Shown: piece by piece, positions 1 to 10,750 of the stretch
Layout: each line of letters starts with the position of its first letter
Numbering within the stretch: the stretch's first letter is position 1
Assembly (NCBI RefSeq): GCF_003318275.1
Contig: NZ_QOCH01000014.1
Span: 2,003 to 66,002, forward strand
DNA: 64,000 nucleotides
Reading direction: 5' to 3'
Source of the DNA: Marinobacter sp. F3R11
Lineage (GTDB): Bacteria; Pseudomonadota; Gammaproteobacteria; Pseudomonadales; Oleiphilaceae
Program-made: the position numbers and the translations under genes
The notes under the pieces: model-generated
Databases searched by the model: none
What the model was told of the DNA's origin: nothing
Seen by the model: the letters and a program-made list of their open reading frames with translations, nothing else

Positions 1-244
1 CGAAGTTCTTCTTTCTGATCACTGGGTCAGATTTGCTCTTTAACAAATTGGATGAGATAGAACACGAAGACATTTTCTCATTATCTCCGAGAAAATGTGT
101 TCAATGTGATAGCGATTTTTTCAAGCGTTATCCGGTGTTGTCGTTGAAGTGGTTGTTATATCGCTTCAAGGAACTGTCTCCAGTTGTTGGTCTCCTGGTT
201 TACCAGGTGCTGATGAATGGAACACAGTTGTCTTGGGGTTATAT
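1..244 (+). other. 16S-23S rRNA internal transcribed spacer (distal part)
   Basis: Sequence directly upstream of the 23S gene, holding no tRNA within the window. It carries a boxA element, an AT-rich hairpin (arms 70-79 and 89-98, possibly extended by 59-64 with 97-102), and the 5' half of the 23S processing stem (225-250). Short open frames here start inside transcribed spacer and run into 23S, so I do not count them as genes. The 16S gene and any spacer tRNAs would lie left of the window. Confidence 0.85.
34..45 (+). promoter_or_regulatory. rRNA antitermination boxA
   Basis: TGCTCTTTAACA matches the gammaproteobacterial rRNA boxA consensus. In rRNA spacers and leaders this RNA element is bound by NusB-NusE and protects transcription from Rho. 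Its place in the 16S-23S spacer, about 200 nt before 23S, is the usual one. Confidence 0.85.

Positions 245-250
<6 letters not shown>
225..250 (+). other. 5' arm of 23S pre-rRNA processing stem
   Basis: Positions 225-250 pair with 3132-3158. The match is nearly unbroken, with one bulged base and one G-U type mismatch. It brackets the mature 23S ends, so it should be the RNase III precursor stem. The mature 5' end is placed near 245 by comparison with the E. coli 23S start. Confidence 0.8.
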
Positions 251-3131
<2,881 letters not shown>

Positions 3132-3139
<8 letters not shown>

Positions 3140-3158
3140 ATAACACCCAAGACAATTG
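3132..3158 (+). other. 3' arm of 23S pre-rRNA processing stem
   Basis: Complement of 225-250. It overlaps the last bases of mature 23S and continues into the 23S-5S spacer. The remaining spacer to 3221 holds no tRNA. Confidence 0.75.
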
Positions 3159-3221
3159 CGGATATCGCAGTGAAAGAATTGCATCATAGGTTTTATCTCA
3201 TCCCCCAGTGATCGACCGTTT

Positions 3222-3339
3222 TGTCTGACGACCATAGCGGCCTGGTACCACCTGATCCCATCCCGAACTCAGAAGTGAAACAGGCCTGCGCCGATGGTAG
3301 TGTGGCATTGCCCATGTGAGAGTAGGTCATCGTCAGACT
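3222..3339 (+). rRNA. rrf: 5S ribosomal RNA
   Basis: About 118 nt. The ends GTCTGACGACC and GGTCATCGTCAGAC pair to form the terminal helix. The internal block CCCGAACTCAGAAGTGAAAC and the stretch GCCGATGGTAGTGTGG are diagnostic of bacterial 5S. It lies about 80 nt after 23S and directly before the operon terminator, so it is the last gene of the operon. Confidence 0.97.
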
Positions 3340-3352
3340 CTTAATTGAAATC

Positions 3353-3385
3353 GCCCCGACAGCGTTGCTGCCGGGGCTTTTTTTT
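3353..3385 (+). terminator. rRNA operon terminator
   Basis: GCCCCGACAGC, loop GTT, then GCTGCCGGGGC (11-bp stem, one mismatch), followed by eight T. A strong Rho-independent terminator 13 nt after 5S. Confidence 0.93.
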
Positions 3386-3483
3386 GTCTGAAAACAGGCT
3401 CCCTGAGCTGGAGATCGCTGCTCCCTTATCCGTCCCGGTGATATACTGCCGGTATAAAGCCAAATTCGATATGGAGCACCTCA

Positions 3484-5034
3484 ATGTCTGGCAACGACCA
3501 TCTGGTTATATTTGATACGACTCTTCGTGACGGTGAGCAGAGCCCTGGCGCCACCATGAACAAGGCGGAGAAGCTGCGGATTGCCAAGGCTCTTGAGAAG
3601 TTGAGAGTAGATGTCATCGAAGCCGGTTTTGCAATCGCCAGCCAGGGTGACTTTGAAGCGGTCAAGTCGATCGCAGAGACTATTAAAGAATCCACAGTCT
3701 GTAGCCTTGCGCGCGCGCTCGATGTGGATATTGATCGTGCAGCCGAGGCCATCCGCCCTGCAGAGAGGGGGCGTATTCATACCTTTATTGCGACTTCGCC
3801 TATCCATATGAAATACAAGCTCCAGGTAGAGCCGGATGAGGTGATTGAACAGGCTGTACGGGCAGTTAAACGCGCCAGGAGCCATGTTGATGATGTGGAG
3901 TTCTCCTGTGAGGATGCTGGTCGCTCGGAACTGGACTTTCTGTGTCGCATCATTGAGGCAGCCATTGATGCCGGTGCCAATACTATCAATATTCCCGACA
4001 CCGTCGGTTATGCTATCCCTGAGCAATTTGCTGAAACTATTCACCAATTACTTAATCGTATCCCCAACGCGGACAAGGCGATTTTTTCAGTGCATTGCCA
4101 TAATGACCTTGGGCTTGCAGTCGCAAACTCGCTTGCTGCTGTGACCCGGGGGGCCCGACAGGTAGAGTGTACTATCAATGGTCTGGGTGAACGCGCAGGT
4201 AACGCTTCCCTGGAAGAAATTGTGATGGCTGTTCGAACCCGTCAGGATTTTTTCAATATTGATACCCGGATAAATGCTCAGCATATAGTGCCGGCTTCAC
4301 GCCTCGTCTCCACAATTACCGGCTTCCCGGTGCAGCCAAATAAAGCCATAGTCGGTGCAAATGCATTTGCCCATGAATCGGGTATTCATCAGGATGGTGT
4401 TCTGAAACATCGTGAGACCTATGAGATCATGCGGGCTCAAGATGTCGGTTGGCATACCAATAGTCTGGTTCTGGGTAAGCATTCCGGTCGTAACGCTTTC
4501 CGTACCCGCCTGCTTGAGTTGGGTATCCAGTTTGAGACCGAAACCGAGCTTAATGAGGCATTTACACGCTTCAAAGCGCTGGCTGACCTGAAACATGAAA
4601 TTTTTGACGAAGATCTGCAAGCTATAGCAAGCGACACCAAACAGAAGGATGAAGATGGTCGTTATGGTCTGGTCTGCCTTCAGGTCTGCTCTGAAACCGG
4701 AGTTGTTCCAAAGGCCACCATAACACTGACCATGGACGGAAAAGAGCACAGTGCAGAAGCTGAAGGTAGTGGCCCGGTAGATGCAACATTCAAAGCGATT
4801 GAGTCGCTAGTCGATTCAGGCTGTAACCTGCAGCTTTATTCGGTAAATAATATCACCAGTGGCACTGATGCCCAGGGTGAAGTCACTGTTCGGCTGAGCC
4901 GTGGTGGCCGGATTGTAAATGGGGTTGGTGCGGATACAGATATTATTATTGCTTCAGCCAAGGCCTATATCGAGGCTCTTAACCTGATCAGTCGCGGTGG
5001 TATAAGGCAGCACCCTCAGGTGGCTGATGTCTGA
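3484..5034 (+). CDS. leuA: 2-isopropylmalate synthase
   Basis: First committed step of leucine synthesis: condenses acetyl-CoA with 2-oxoisovalerate to 2-isopropylmalate in the cytoplasm. The 516-aa length fits the classical LeuA family. The N-terminal catalytic TIM barrel starts with [14 protein letters not shown], and the metal-binding HCHND lies at residues 204-208. The C-terminal third (about 390-510) has the GxGPVDA pattern of the leucine-binding regulatory domain, so feedback inhibition by leucine is expected. The start has GGAG 6-9 nt upstream. A TATACT at 3442-3447 could be its -10, but the -35 is poor. No other leu genes are in the window. I saw no leader peptide or attenuator in the 140 nt between the rRNA terminator and the start. 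Confidence 0.96.
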   Translation: MSGNDHLVIFDTTLRDGEQSPGATMNKAEKLRIAKALEKLRVDVIEAGFAIASQGDFEAVKSIAETIKESTVCSLARALDVDIDRAAEAIRPAERGRIHTFIATSPIHMKYKLQVEPDEVIEQAVRAVKRARSHVDDVEFSCEDAGRSELDFLCRIIEAAIDAGANTINIPDTVGYAIPEQFAETIHQLLNRIPNADKAIFSVHCHNDLGLAVANSLAAVTRGARQVECTINGLGERAGNASLEEIVMAVRTRQDFFNIDTRINAQHIVPASRLVSTITGFPVQPNKAIVGANAFAHESGIHQDGVLKHRETYEIMRAQDVGWHTNSLVLGKHSGRNAFRTRLLELGIQFETETELNEAFTRFKALADLKHEIFDEDLQAIASDTKQKDEDGRYGLVCLQVCSETGVVPKATITLTMDGKEHSAEAEGSGPVDATFKAIESLVDSGCNLQLYSVNNITSGTDAQGEVTVRLSRGGRIVNGVGADTDIIIASAKAYIEALNLISRGGIRQHPQVADV

Positions 5035-5079
5035 TGTTACAGTTCGCCCGTTTTTCTGGTGGGTCCGTAGGTTGTTTGA

Positions 5080-5889
5080 ATGATTCATACAGAAGTTGAT
5101 AGACAATTCTATCTGGGCGTTGCGGGTATCCGCCTCTGGTATGCCCGTGAACCGCTGCCAGGCGCAGCACCCAGCCCGGAATTTGAATTCCCTGAGCTGG
5201 ATCAGCAAGCCAGTGTTCAGTCGCTGGAGTTAGTTGATACTCCGGGGGTCGCGCAGGTAGCTACTCCTGTCGTAACTGGTTCTGTACCCGTGTCGCCCGT
5301 ACCGGATCAGCGCGGGGTTCAACGGATTGCCAGCCTTCAGGCCCTGATGGGGGAGAAGGATGGAGGGGGAAGTGAAAACTTACCAGTCCAAAAGGCGCCG
5401 GCAGATACAGGCATACCGTCAGGAGACCTGGAAGCGGTTGCTGAACCTGCGGCAGAGCCCGAAGTGCGTGCAGACCAGAGGCTAAGTCTGAATATGCGCA
5501 TTTTTATCGGGGAGGGGCACATTTTAATAGCGGATATCTCCAGGGATGCGAGCTTGGGTTTGCAGGAAACTCTTGCAGGAAACATATTGAAAAGTATCGG
5601 GGATGTACACTTGGAGCCAGTTAAATGGGTTCAGTGGCCGGTTTTCAACAATCGCCTGGTCGCAGGGCAGGGAGTTGATGATTTGATCTCTTTAATGAAG
5701 GAGATCCTGCCCGCTTCAGGTTCCAGGAAAGTGATTGTTCTGGGTAGCCTCGGCAATCATGGCTGGTTGGCCGAAACACTCAAGCGTTCTCCTGATATTT
5801 ATTTTGAATACACCCTAGCGGAGCTCGCCAGCAATCCGGGTTTGAAGCGCTCTTTGTGGCAAAAACTGAGGCCGTCAGTCAGTGTATGA
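5080..5889 (+). CDS. holD: Enlarged DNA polymerase III psi-like subunit (HolD-like)
   Basis: A 269-aa protein that I assign to the psi (HolD) family by end motifs and neighbours. Residues 9-23, QFYLGVAGIRLWYAR, resemble the E. coli HolD N-terminus (QLQQLGITQWSLRR), the segment that contacts chi. Residues 248-263, ELASNPGLKRSLWQKL, resemble the HolD C-terminal DLRANPTARAALWQQI. Between them is a P/A/V/E-rich, probably disordered linker (about 30-150) absent from the 137-aa E. coli protein. The next gene is rimI, as in E. coli, here joined by an ATGA overlap. Psi links the chi-SSB contact to the clamp loader. An in-frame stop just before 5080 fixes this as the most upstream start; its ribosome site is weak. 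Enlarged, hard-to-recognise psi subunits are known in pseudomonads. The assignment is inference from motifs. Confidence 0.68.
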   Translation: MIHTEVDRQFYLGVAGIRLWYAREPLPGAAPSPEFEFPELDQQASVQSLELVDTPGVAQVATPVVTGSVPVSPVPDQRGVQRIASLQALMGEKDGGGSENLPVQKAPADTGIPSGDLEAVAEPAAEPEVRADQRLSLNMRIFIGEGHILIADISRDASLGLQETLAGNILKSIGDVHLEPVKWVQWPVFNNRLVAGQGVDDLISLMKEILPASGSRKVIVLGSLGNHGWLAETLKRSPDIYFEYTLAELASNPGLKRSLWQKLRPSVSV

Positions 5890-6377
5890 ATAAAGTGAAA
5901 GACGGTTCATGTCCAGCTGTCTACGGTTCGGAGCTGGCGATACGCCCTTTGGAATCCAAAGACCTCCCCGAGGTTATGAATATTGAGCTTCAGGGATACT
6001 CTCACCCCTGGACAGAAAGGATATTCCTGGATTGCTTCAAGCCGGGCTATCGTCTATGGGGAATAAATGAAAATCGTGTACTCGTCGGGTATGCGGTTGT
6101 GTCCTATGTACTTGATGAGGCCCACCTCCTGAATCTCTGCGTTCATCCCGGGTATCGTGGCCAGGGAGTAGGGCGGCTTTTGCTGCGCCATCTTATCGGC
6201 GAAGCTGCGAGGGAGAACATGAATCAGATTCTTCTGGAGGTAAGACTGAGTAACAACATTGCGAGCAAGCTCTATCGTAAAGAAGGCTTTGAGGAAATCG
6301 GCCGTCGCCCCAGATATTACCCCGCTGCTTCCGGGTGGGAAGATGCCAGGGTGATGGCGCTGTTACTGCAGTCCTGA
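5886..6377 (+). CDS. rimI: Ribosomal protein alanine N-acetyltransferase
   Basis: GNAT-family acetyltransferase of 163 aa, expected to acetylate the N-terminal alanine of ribosomal protein S18. The acetyl-CoA loop RGQGVGRLLL lies near residues 93-102. The following LEVRLSNNIASKLYRKEGF is typical of RimI. I chose the ATG at 5886 because it overlaps the upstream stop as ATGA, giving translational coupling. A start 30 nt further upstream is possible but gives an unusual N-terminal extension. The family is normally about 150 aa. The yjjG gene that follows rimI in E. coli is absent and prfC comes next. Confidence 0.92.
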   Translation: MNKVKDGSCPAVYGSELAIRPLESKDLPEVMNIELQGYSHPWTERIFLDCFKPGYRLWGINENRVLVGYAVVSYVLDEAHLLNLCVHPGYRGQGVGRLLLRHLIGEAARENMNQILLEVRLSNNIASKLYRKEGFEEIGRRPRYYPAASGWEDARVMALLLQS

Positions 6378-6392
6378 CGGTCGTTCCTTGTG

Positions 6393-6422
6393 TTCGCGTA
6401 ATCACATCTTAGCCCCTATAAT
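6393..6422 (+). promoter_or_regulatory. Possible prfC promoter
   Basis: A perfect TATAAT at 6417-6422 in the 87-nt rimI-prfC gap, with only a weak -35 (TTCGCG at 6393-6398, 18-bp spacing). The leader to the prfC start would be about 35 nt. Confidence 0.4.
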
Positions 6423-6464
6423 GGCTGCCTTTTCCGAACATCTGACGCAGGTTGCTTTTCAACA

Positions 6465-8045
6465 ATGTCTCACCTTTCCCAGGAAGTGGCTAAACGCCGC
6501 ACCTTTGCGATCATTTCTCACCCGGACGCTGGTAAAACCACGATTACCGAAAAAGTCCTTTTATTCGGACACGCTATACAAAAGGCTGGCACGGTCAAGG
6601 GTAAAAAGTCCGGTCAGCATGCAAAATCCGACTGGATGGAGATGGAAAAGGAGAGGGGCATCTCGGTAACGACATCCGTAATGCAATTTCCTTATGGTGG
6701 CAAACTGGTAAACCTGCTGGATACACCGGGTCACGAAGATTTCTCGGAGGATACATACCGAACCCTTACAGCTGTAGATTCCTGCCTGATGGTTATCGAC
6801 AGTGCCAAAGGGGTTGAGGAGCGTACCATCAAGCTGATGGAGGTAACGCGACTCCGTGACACCCCTATTCTGACCTTCATGAACAAGCTGGACCGGGATA
6901 CCCGTGACCCGGTTGAGCTTATGGATGAAGTTGAGGATATTCTGAAAATTGCCTGTGCGCCGATCACCTGGCCTATTGGGATGGGAAAGAATTTCAAGGG
7001 TGTTTACCATCTTCTCCGTGATGAGGTGATCCTGTACCAAAGCGGGCATGGTCATGAGATTCAGGATTTGCGGGTCATTAAAGGGCTGGATAATCCGGAA
7101 CTCGATACGGCGCTGGGTGAATACGCGAGTGATTTACGGGACGAAGTCGAGTTGGTCAAGGGGGCCTCTCACGAGTTTGACCTTGACCTGTTTTTAGCAG
7201 GCGAACTCACACCGGTGTTTTTTGGTACCGCGCTGGGTAATTTTGGTGTTGACCACATGCTCGACGGGCTGGTTGACTGGGCCCCCGAGCCTCAGCCTCG
7301 TGAAACGGACCAGAGACTGGTTCAGCCTGATGATGAAGCCTTCACTGGCTTTGTTTTCAAGATCCAGGCCAATATGGATCCTCAGCATCGGGATAGGGTT
7401 GCGTTTATGCGTATTGTCTCTGGTCAATACAGCCAGGGTATGAAGGCCCGCCATGTGCGTATTGGTAAGGATGTACGCTTTTCCGATGCGCTGACGTTTA
7501 TGGCCGGGGATCGTGAGCATGCTGAAGAAGCTTATGCCGGGGACATCATAGGCCTGCATAACCATGGCACGATTCAGTTAGGGGACACCTTCACTGCTGG
7601 CGAAGACATGAAGTTTACGGGTATTCCTAATTTCGCGCCGGAGTTGTTCCGTCGCATTCGCCTGAAAGACCCGTTGAAAGCGAAGCAGCTTCAGAAAGGG
7701 TTGATTCAGCTTTCCGAAGAAGGTGCTGTGCAGGTTTTCCGGCCGCTGCGAAATAACGACCTGATTGTCGGTGCGGTTGGTGTACTGCAGTTTGATGTGG
7801 TCGTCAGCCGCCTCAAGACAGAATACAAGGTTGAAGCTGTCTATGAGCCTGTAAACGTGGCTACCGCACGCTGGGTAACCTGCACAGATGATCGTAAGCT
7901 GGATGAGTTCCAGCGCAAGAATAATGACAATCTCGCGCTCGATGGAGGCGACAGGTTGGCGTATATCGCCCCCACTATGGTAAACCTCAATCTTGCTCAG
8001 GAACGTTTTCCGGAGGTGGAGTTCCACAAAACCCGGGAGCACTGA
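6465..8045 (+). CDS. prfC: Peptide chain release factor 3
   Basis: Translational GTPase RF3, which recycles RF1 and RF2 from the ribosome after stop-codon hydrolysis. Its 526 aa are close to the E. coli protein (529). GTP-binding motifs are intact: P-loop SHPDAGKTT at residues 18-26, DTPGHEDF at 86-93 and MNKLD near 140. The switch-1 region [14 protein letters not shown] is RF3-like rather than EF-G-like. The last third carries the EF-G domain II/III type fold. No clear Shine-Dalgarno is visible, although the protein begins exactly as RF3 should ([23 protein letters not shown]). The gene order with the TatD-type gene downstream resembles the E. coli prfC-yjjV region. Confidence 0.97.
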   Translation: MSHLSQEVAKRRTFAIISHPDAGKTTITEKVLLFGHAIQKAGTVKGKKSGQHAKSDWMEMEKERGISVTTSVMQFPYGGKLVNLLDTPGHEDFSEDTYRTLTAVDSCLMVIDSAKGVEERTIKLMEVTRLRDTPILTFMNKLDRDTRDPVELMDEVEDILKIACAPITWPIGMGKNFKGVYHLLRDEVILYQSGHGHEIQDLRVIKGLDNPELDTALGEYASDLRDEVELVKGASHEFDLDLFLAGELTPVFFGTALGNFGVDHMLDGLVDWAPEPQPRETDQRLVQPDDEAFTGFVFKIQANMDPQHRDRVAFMRIVSGQYSQGMKARHVRIGKDVRFSDALTFMAGDREHAEEAYAGDIIGLHNHGTIQLGDTFTAGEDMKFTGIPNFAPELFRRIRLKDPLKAKQLQKGLIQLSEEGAVQVFRPLRNNDLIVGAVGVLQFDVVVSRLKTEYKVEAVYEPVNVATARWVTCTDDRKLDEFQRKNNDNLALDGGDRLAYIAPTMVNLNLAQERFPEVEFHKTREH

Positions 8046-8067
8046 TCTGTTAGCGGTGGAGTCTATT

Positions 8068-8841
8068 TTGAAGTTAGTTGATGCCCATTGCCATTTTGAC
8101 TTTTCCCGGTTCGATGGGTGTCGGGCTGATGAACTGCAGGCTGCCGCATCGGCCGGCATTGTCGGGCTGGTTATTCCTGGTGTGCGCCGTCGTGACTGGG
8201 GGCGGATCCGGGATACAGCCAAGGCATACCCGGGCCTTTTTTACTGTCTTGGCATTCACCCATGGTTTGTCAGCGAGCATACCTCCGATGATCTGGACGC
8301 TCTGGAGCAGCTTCTGAGTGCGCGGCCTGAACGTTGCGTAGCCGTCGGTGAGTGTGGTCTGGACCGGTTGCATGGGGATCTGGCTGTGCAGTATCCCTGG
8401 TTTGAAGCACAGGTAGGGCTGGCATCAAAGTTTGGCTTTCCGCTGATTATCCACTCAGTGAAAACTCACGATGAAGTATGTGCCATCCTGAGGTGCTGTA
8501 AGGGGAGTATCAAAGCTTTGCTGCATGGTTTCTCCGGCAGCTATCAGCAAGCAGCAAACCTGGTTGATCAGGGGTGCTTTATCGGGGTCGGCGGGGTAAT
8601 TACCCATCCCGGGGCGCGTAAAACCCGGGATACAATTGCCCGTCTGCCTGTGGAGGCTCTGGTGCTTGAAACGGATGCGCCGGATATGGCCCCGGAAGGC
8701 GTTGCTGCAGGCCAGAATTCGCCGGTTCAGTTGCTCAGAATTCTGGAGTGTCTTGCTGAAATCCGGGGCGAGCGAGCGGAATATCTCGCTTCTGTATTGT
8801 TCGCAAATACTGAAGCGCTGTATGGACGGTCGTTGTGGTAA
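8068..8841 (+). CDS. yjjV: TatD/YcfH-family metal-dependent hydrolase (YjjV-like)
   Basis: A 257-aa TIM-barrel metallohydrolase of the TatD DNase family. Metal-site motifs are present: DAHCHFD at residues 5-11, GECGLD in mid-protein, IIHSVK, HGFSGS, and the C-terminal ETDAPDM. The likely start is TTG at 8068, preceded by GGTGGAG at 8055-8061, which gives the usual family N-terminus KLVDAHCHFDF. An ATG at 7993 would need a 25-residue extension overlapping prfC and is less likely. The E. coli homologue yjjV also lies near prfC. Substrate cannot be told from sequence; 3'-5' DNase activity is known only for some relatives. Its stop codon lies inside a 25-bp tandem duplication. Confidence 0.88.
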   Translation: MKLVDAHCHFDFSRFDGCRADELQAAASAGIVGLVIPGVRRRDWGRIRDTAKAYPGLFYCLGIHPWFVSEHTSDDLDALEQLLSARPERCVAVGECGLDRLHGDLAVQYPWFEAQVGLASKFGFPLIIHSVKTHDEVCAILRCCKGSIKALLHGFSGSYQQAANLVDQGCFIGVGGVITHPGARKTRDTIARLPVEALVLETDAPDMAPEGVAAGQNSPVQLLRILECLAEIRGERAEYLASVLFANTEALYGRSLW

Positions 8842-8881
8842 TGGGCTTACCATAAAGTTGTGGTAATGGGCTTACCATAAA
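8832..8881. repeat. Perfect 25-bp tandem duplication with internal palindrome
   Basis: Copy one is 8832-8856 and copy two 8857-8881, identical over 25 bp. Each holds the near-palindrome TGGTAATGGGCTTACCA (8837-8853 and 8862-8878). The first copy contains the stop codon of the TatD-type gene. Both copies lie 20-60 bp upstream of the rplM -35 element, so they could serve as paired regulator sites. The same 17-bp architecture occurs before petA. Confidence 0.9.
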
Positions 8882-8897
8882 ACAGTACAGTTCGGGG

Positions 8898-8926
8898 TTG
8901 GAATTAAATAATCGTTCGAGTATACT
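8898..8926 (+). promoter_or_regulatory. rplM-rpsI promoter
   Basis: TTGGAA at 8898-8903, 17-bp spacer, TATACT at 8921-8926. Transcription would start near 8933, leaving a leader of about 145 nt. The 73-aa open frame across this leader is not considered a gene. Confidence 0.75.
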
Positions 8927-8932
8927 TCGCGC

Positions 8933-9078
8933 CCTGGCTTTTCAAGGTGATGTCACTATCTCAGCCCCGAATAGTGTCACTGCCGATCAAATTACAGGTA
9001 CAGAACCTCCTCCGGGTGTAATACACTTTCCGGCGGTGGTTTTTAACGTTTCTTTTTATAGCGTTCAAGGCGGAATCA
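8933..9078 (+). promoter_or_regulatory. rplM mRNA leader, possibly structured
   Basis: The leader holds two potential hairpins: CACTAT with ATAGTG around 8953-8977, and TTACA with TGTAA around 8993-9021. Long leaders before rplM are known to allow feedback control by L13 in E. coli. Whether this one does so is inference. The Shine-Dalgarno before rplM is AAGGCGGA. Confidence 0.4.
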
Positions 9079-9507
9079 ATGAAGACTCTGAGTGCGAAAC
9101 CAGAAACCGTAAAACGTGACTGGTACGTTGTAGACGCAGCCGGCAAGACGCTGGGTCGTCTGTCAACCGAAATCGCCCGTCGTCTGCGGGGCAAGCATAA
9201 GCCTGAGTATACCCCTCATGTAGACACTGGCGATTACATTGTTGTGATCAATGCGGGCCAGGTGCGGGTTACCGGCAACAAGTCATCTGATAAGATGTAC
9301 TACAGTCATACCGGCTTTCCGGGTGGGATCAAATCTATCAGCTTCGAGAAGCTGGTTGAAAAGGCGCCTGAGCAAGTTATTCAGAAGTCTGTAAAAGGCA
9401 TGCTTCCGAAGGGCCCGCTTGGTCGTGCCATGTTCAAGAAGCTGAAAATCTATGCAGGCGCTGAGCATCCTCATACAGCCCAGCAGCCCAAAGAACTCGA
9501 CATTTAA
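9079..9507 (+). CDS. rplM: 50S ribosomal protein L13
   Basis: 142 aa, the same length as E. coli L13, a primary binder of 23S rRNA in early 50S assembly. The conserved N-terminal [19 protein letters not shown] and the central GDYIVVINA are both present, along with the [11 protein letters not shown] block and C-terminal [20 protein letters not shown]. It is followed 12 nt later by rpsI, the standard two-gene operon, and both share the promoter at 8898-8926. Confidence 0.98.
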   Translation: MKTLSAKPETVKRDWYVVDAAGKTLGRLSTEIARRLRGKHKPEYTPHVDTGDYIVVINAGQVRVTGNKSSDKMYYSHTGFPGGIKSISFEKLVEKAPEQVIQKSVKGMLPKGPLGRAMFKKLKIYAGAEHPHTAQQPKELDI

Positions 9508-9519
9508 CGGAAGGCGGAT

Positions 9520-9912
9520 ATGTCTGTAGCACAAAATTACGGTACCGGTCGCCGCAAAACGTCCACGGCTCGGGTGTTCATCAAGCCGGGAAGCGGTAAT
9601 ATTTCTATCAATGGTCGCACCATCGAAGATTTTTTCGGTCGTGAAACTCTGCGTATGATCGTGCGTCAACCTCTGGTTGTAGCTGAATCAACTGATCGCT
9701 TTGATATCACTATTACTGTTAAAGGTGGTGGTATCAGTGGCCAGGCGGGCGCTATCCGCCACGGTCTGACCCGCGCTCTGATGGATTACGATGAAACTCT
9801 GCGTCCGGCGATGCGCAAAGCGGGCTATGTAACCCGTGACGCTCGTGAAGTTGAACGTAAGAAAGTTGGTCTGCGTAAGGCGCGTAAGCGTCCTCAGTAC
9901 TCCAAGCGTTAA
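9520..9912 (+). CDS. rpsI: 30S ribosomal protein S9
   Basis: 130 aa, identical in length to E. coli S9. It starts with [15 protein letters not shown], and the C-terminal tail RPQYSKR is the conserved basic extension that reaches the P-site tRNA. Second gene of the rplM-rpsI operon, with AAGGCGG in the short intergenic gap and a terminator directly downstream. Confidence 0.98.
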   Translation: MSVAQNYGTGRRKTSTARVFIKPGSGNISINGRTIEDFFGRETLRMIVRQPLVVAESTDRFDITITVKGGGISGQAGAIRHGLTRALMDYDETLRPAMRKAGYVTRDAREVERKKVGLRKARKRPQYSKR

Positions 9913-9935
9913 GATTCGCTGGAGCAGATCTCAGG

Positions 9936-9965
9936 AAAACCCGGCTATTTTGGTCGGGTTTTTTT
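9936..9965 (+). terminator. rplM-rpsI operon terminator
   Basis: AAAACCCG, loop, CGGGTTTT, then more T. Located 24 nt after the rpsI stop. Confidence 0.85.
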
Positions 9966-10039
9966 GTTTCAGGGTCAATGGCAAACAAATTGATCTGGAG
10001 CAGAGAAGAGGCTCTGGCAGCGGCTTTCTGACTTGTAAG

Positions 10040-10064
10040 CAAATGGTAATTTCATTACCATTTG
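10040..10064. promoter_or_regulatory. 25-bp perfect palindrome upstream of petA
   Basis: Arms of 11 bp (CAAATGGTAAT and ATTACCATTTG) around a TTC centre, 93 bp before the petA start. Just downstream is TTATATTTT (near 10070), a possible -10, so the palindrome would cover or adjoin the -35. It looks like a dimeric repressor or activator site. The core TGGTAAT-N3-ATTACCA is shared with the repeats upstream of rplM. The regulator is unknown. Confidence 0.65.
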
Positions 10065-10156
10065 AGCGCTTATATTTTTGGGTTGTGAAGTTCTTTTCGA
10101 TGCACACTGTCGGCTGTCTTGCGGGCTGTGACATCGCCTGATGGGAGAAAACCATA

Positions 10157-10750
10157 ATGAATAATGGCGACGTGAGCCAAGGTCGGCGCCGATTTCTTAT
10201 CGGCGCTACGGCTGCGGTAGGTGGAGTCGGCGTCGTCGGTGCGGCAGTCCCTTTCGTGGCATCCTGGAATCCCAGTGCCAAGGCAGAGGCGGCTGGTGCG
10301 CCGGTAACCGTCAATATCAGTAAGATTGAACCAGGCCAGCAGGTCACCGTTGAATGGCGGGGTATGCCAGTCTGGCTTATCCGCCGTACAGATGAAATGG
10401 TGAGTAATATAGAAAAGCTTAATGACAAGGTGAAAGATCCTCAGTCTGAAGCTCCGCAGCAGCCAGAATACATCAATGGTGTATTGCGGTCCCTGAAGCC
10501 CGAAATGGCCGTTCTTGTTGGTCTTTGTACTCATCTGGGTTGTGTGCCTTCCTATCGTCCGGATATCGCCCCTGCTGATCTGGGTGATGAGTGGCTCGGC
10601 GGGTTGTTCTGCCCTTGTCACGGTTCCCGCTATGATATGGCTGGACGGGTATATACGGCTCAGCCTGCACCGCTGAACCTGCAGGTTCCGCCTCATCGGT
10701 ATGACGATGACGTGACTCTTACGATTGGTCTTGATCCGGAGGCAGCGTAA
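10157..10750 (+). CDS. petA: Ubiquinol-cytochrome c reductase, Rieske iron-sulfur subunit
   Basis: Rieske protein of cytochrome bc1, 197 aa, which passes electrons from ubiquinol to cytochrome c1 on the periplasmic side. The N-terminus has a twin-arginine signal-anchor (RRRFLIGA at residues 10-17, then a hydrophobic segment to about 36), so export by Tat as a membrane anchor is expected. The 2Fe-2S ligands are CTHLGC (C124, H126, C129) and CPCHGS (C152, C154, H155), with C129/C154 able to form the stabilising disulfide. GGGAG precedes the start. Its stop overlaps the petB start (TAATG), marking the petABC operon. Confidence 0.97.
   Translation: MNNGDVSQGRRRFLIGATAAVGGVGVVGAAVPFVASWNPSAKAEAAGAPVTVNISKIEPGQQVTVEWRGMPVWLIRRTDEMVSNIEKLNDKVKDPQSEAPQQPEYINGVLRSLKPEMAVLVGLCTHLGCVPSYRPDIAPADLGDEWLGGLFCPCHGSRYDMAGRVYTAQPAPLNLQVPPHRYDDDVTLTIGLDPEAA

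Noticed and set aside
8595-8620. GGGTAATTACCC palindrome in the TatD-type gene
   Set aside because: It resembles the petA/rplM palindromes only in TAATTAC and lies within conserved coding sequence.
8898-9119. 73-aa open frame before rplM
   Set aside because: It starts inside the promoter -35 region and runs past the rplM start. No ribosome site.
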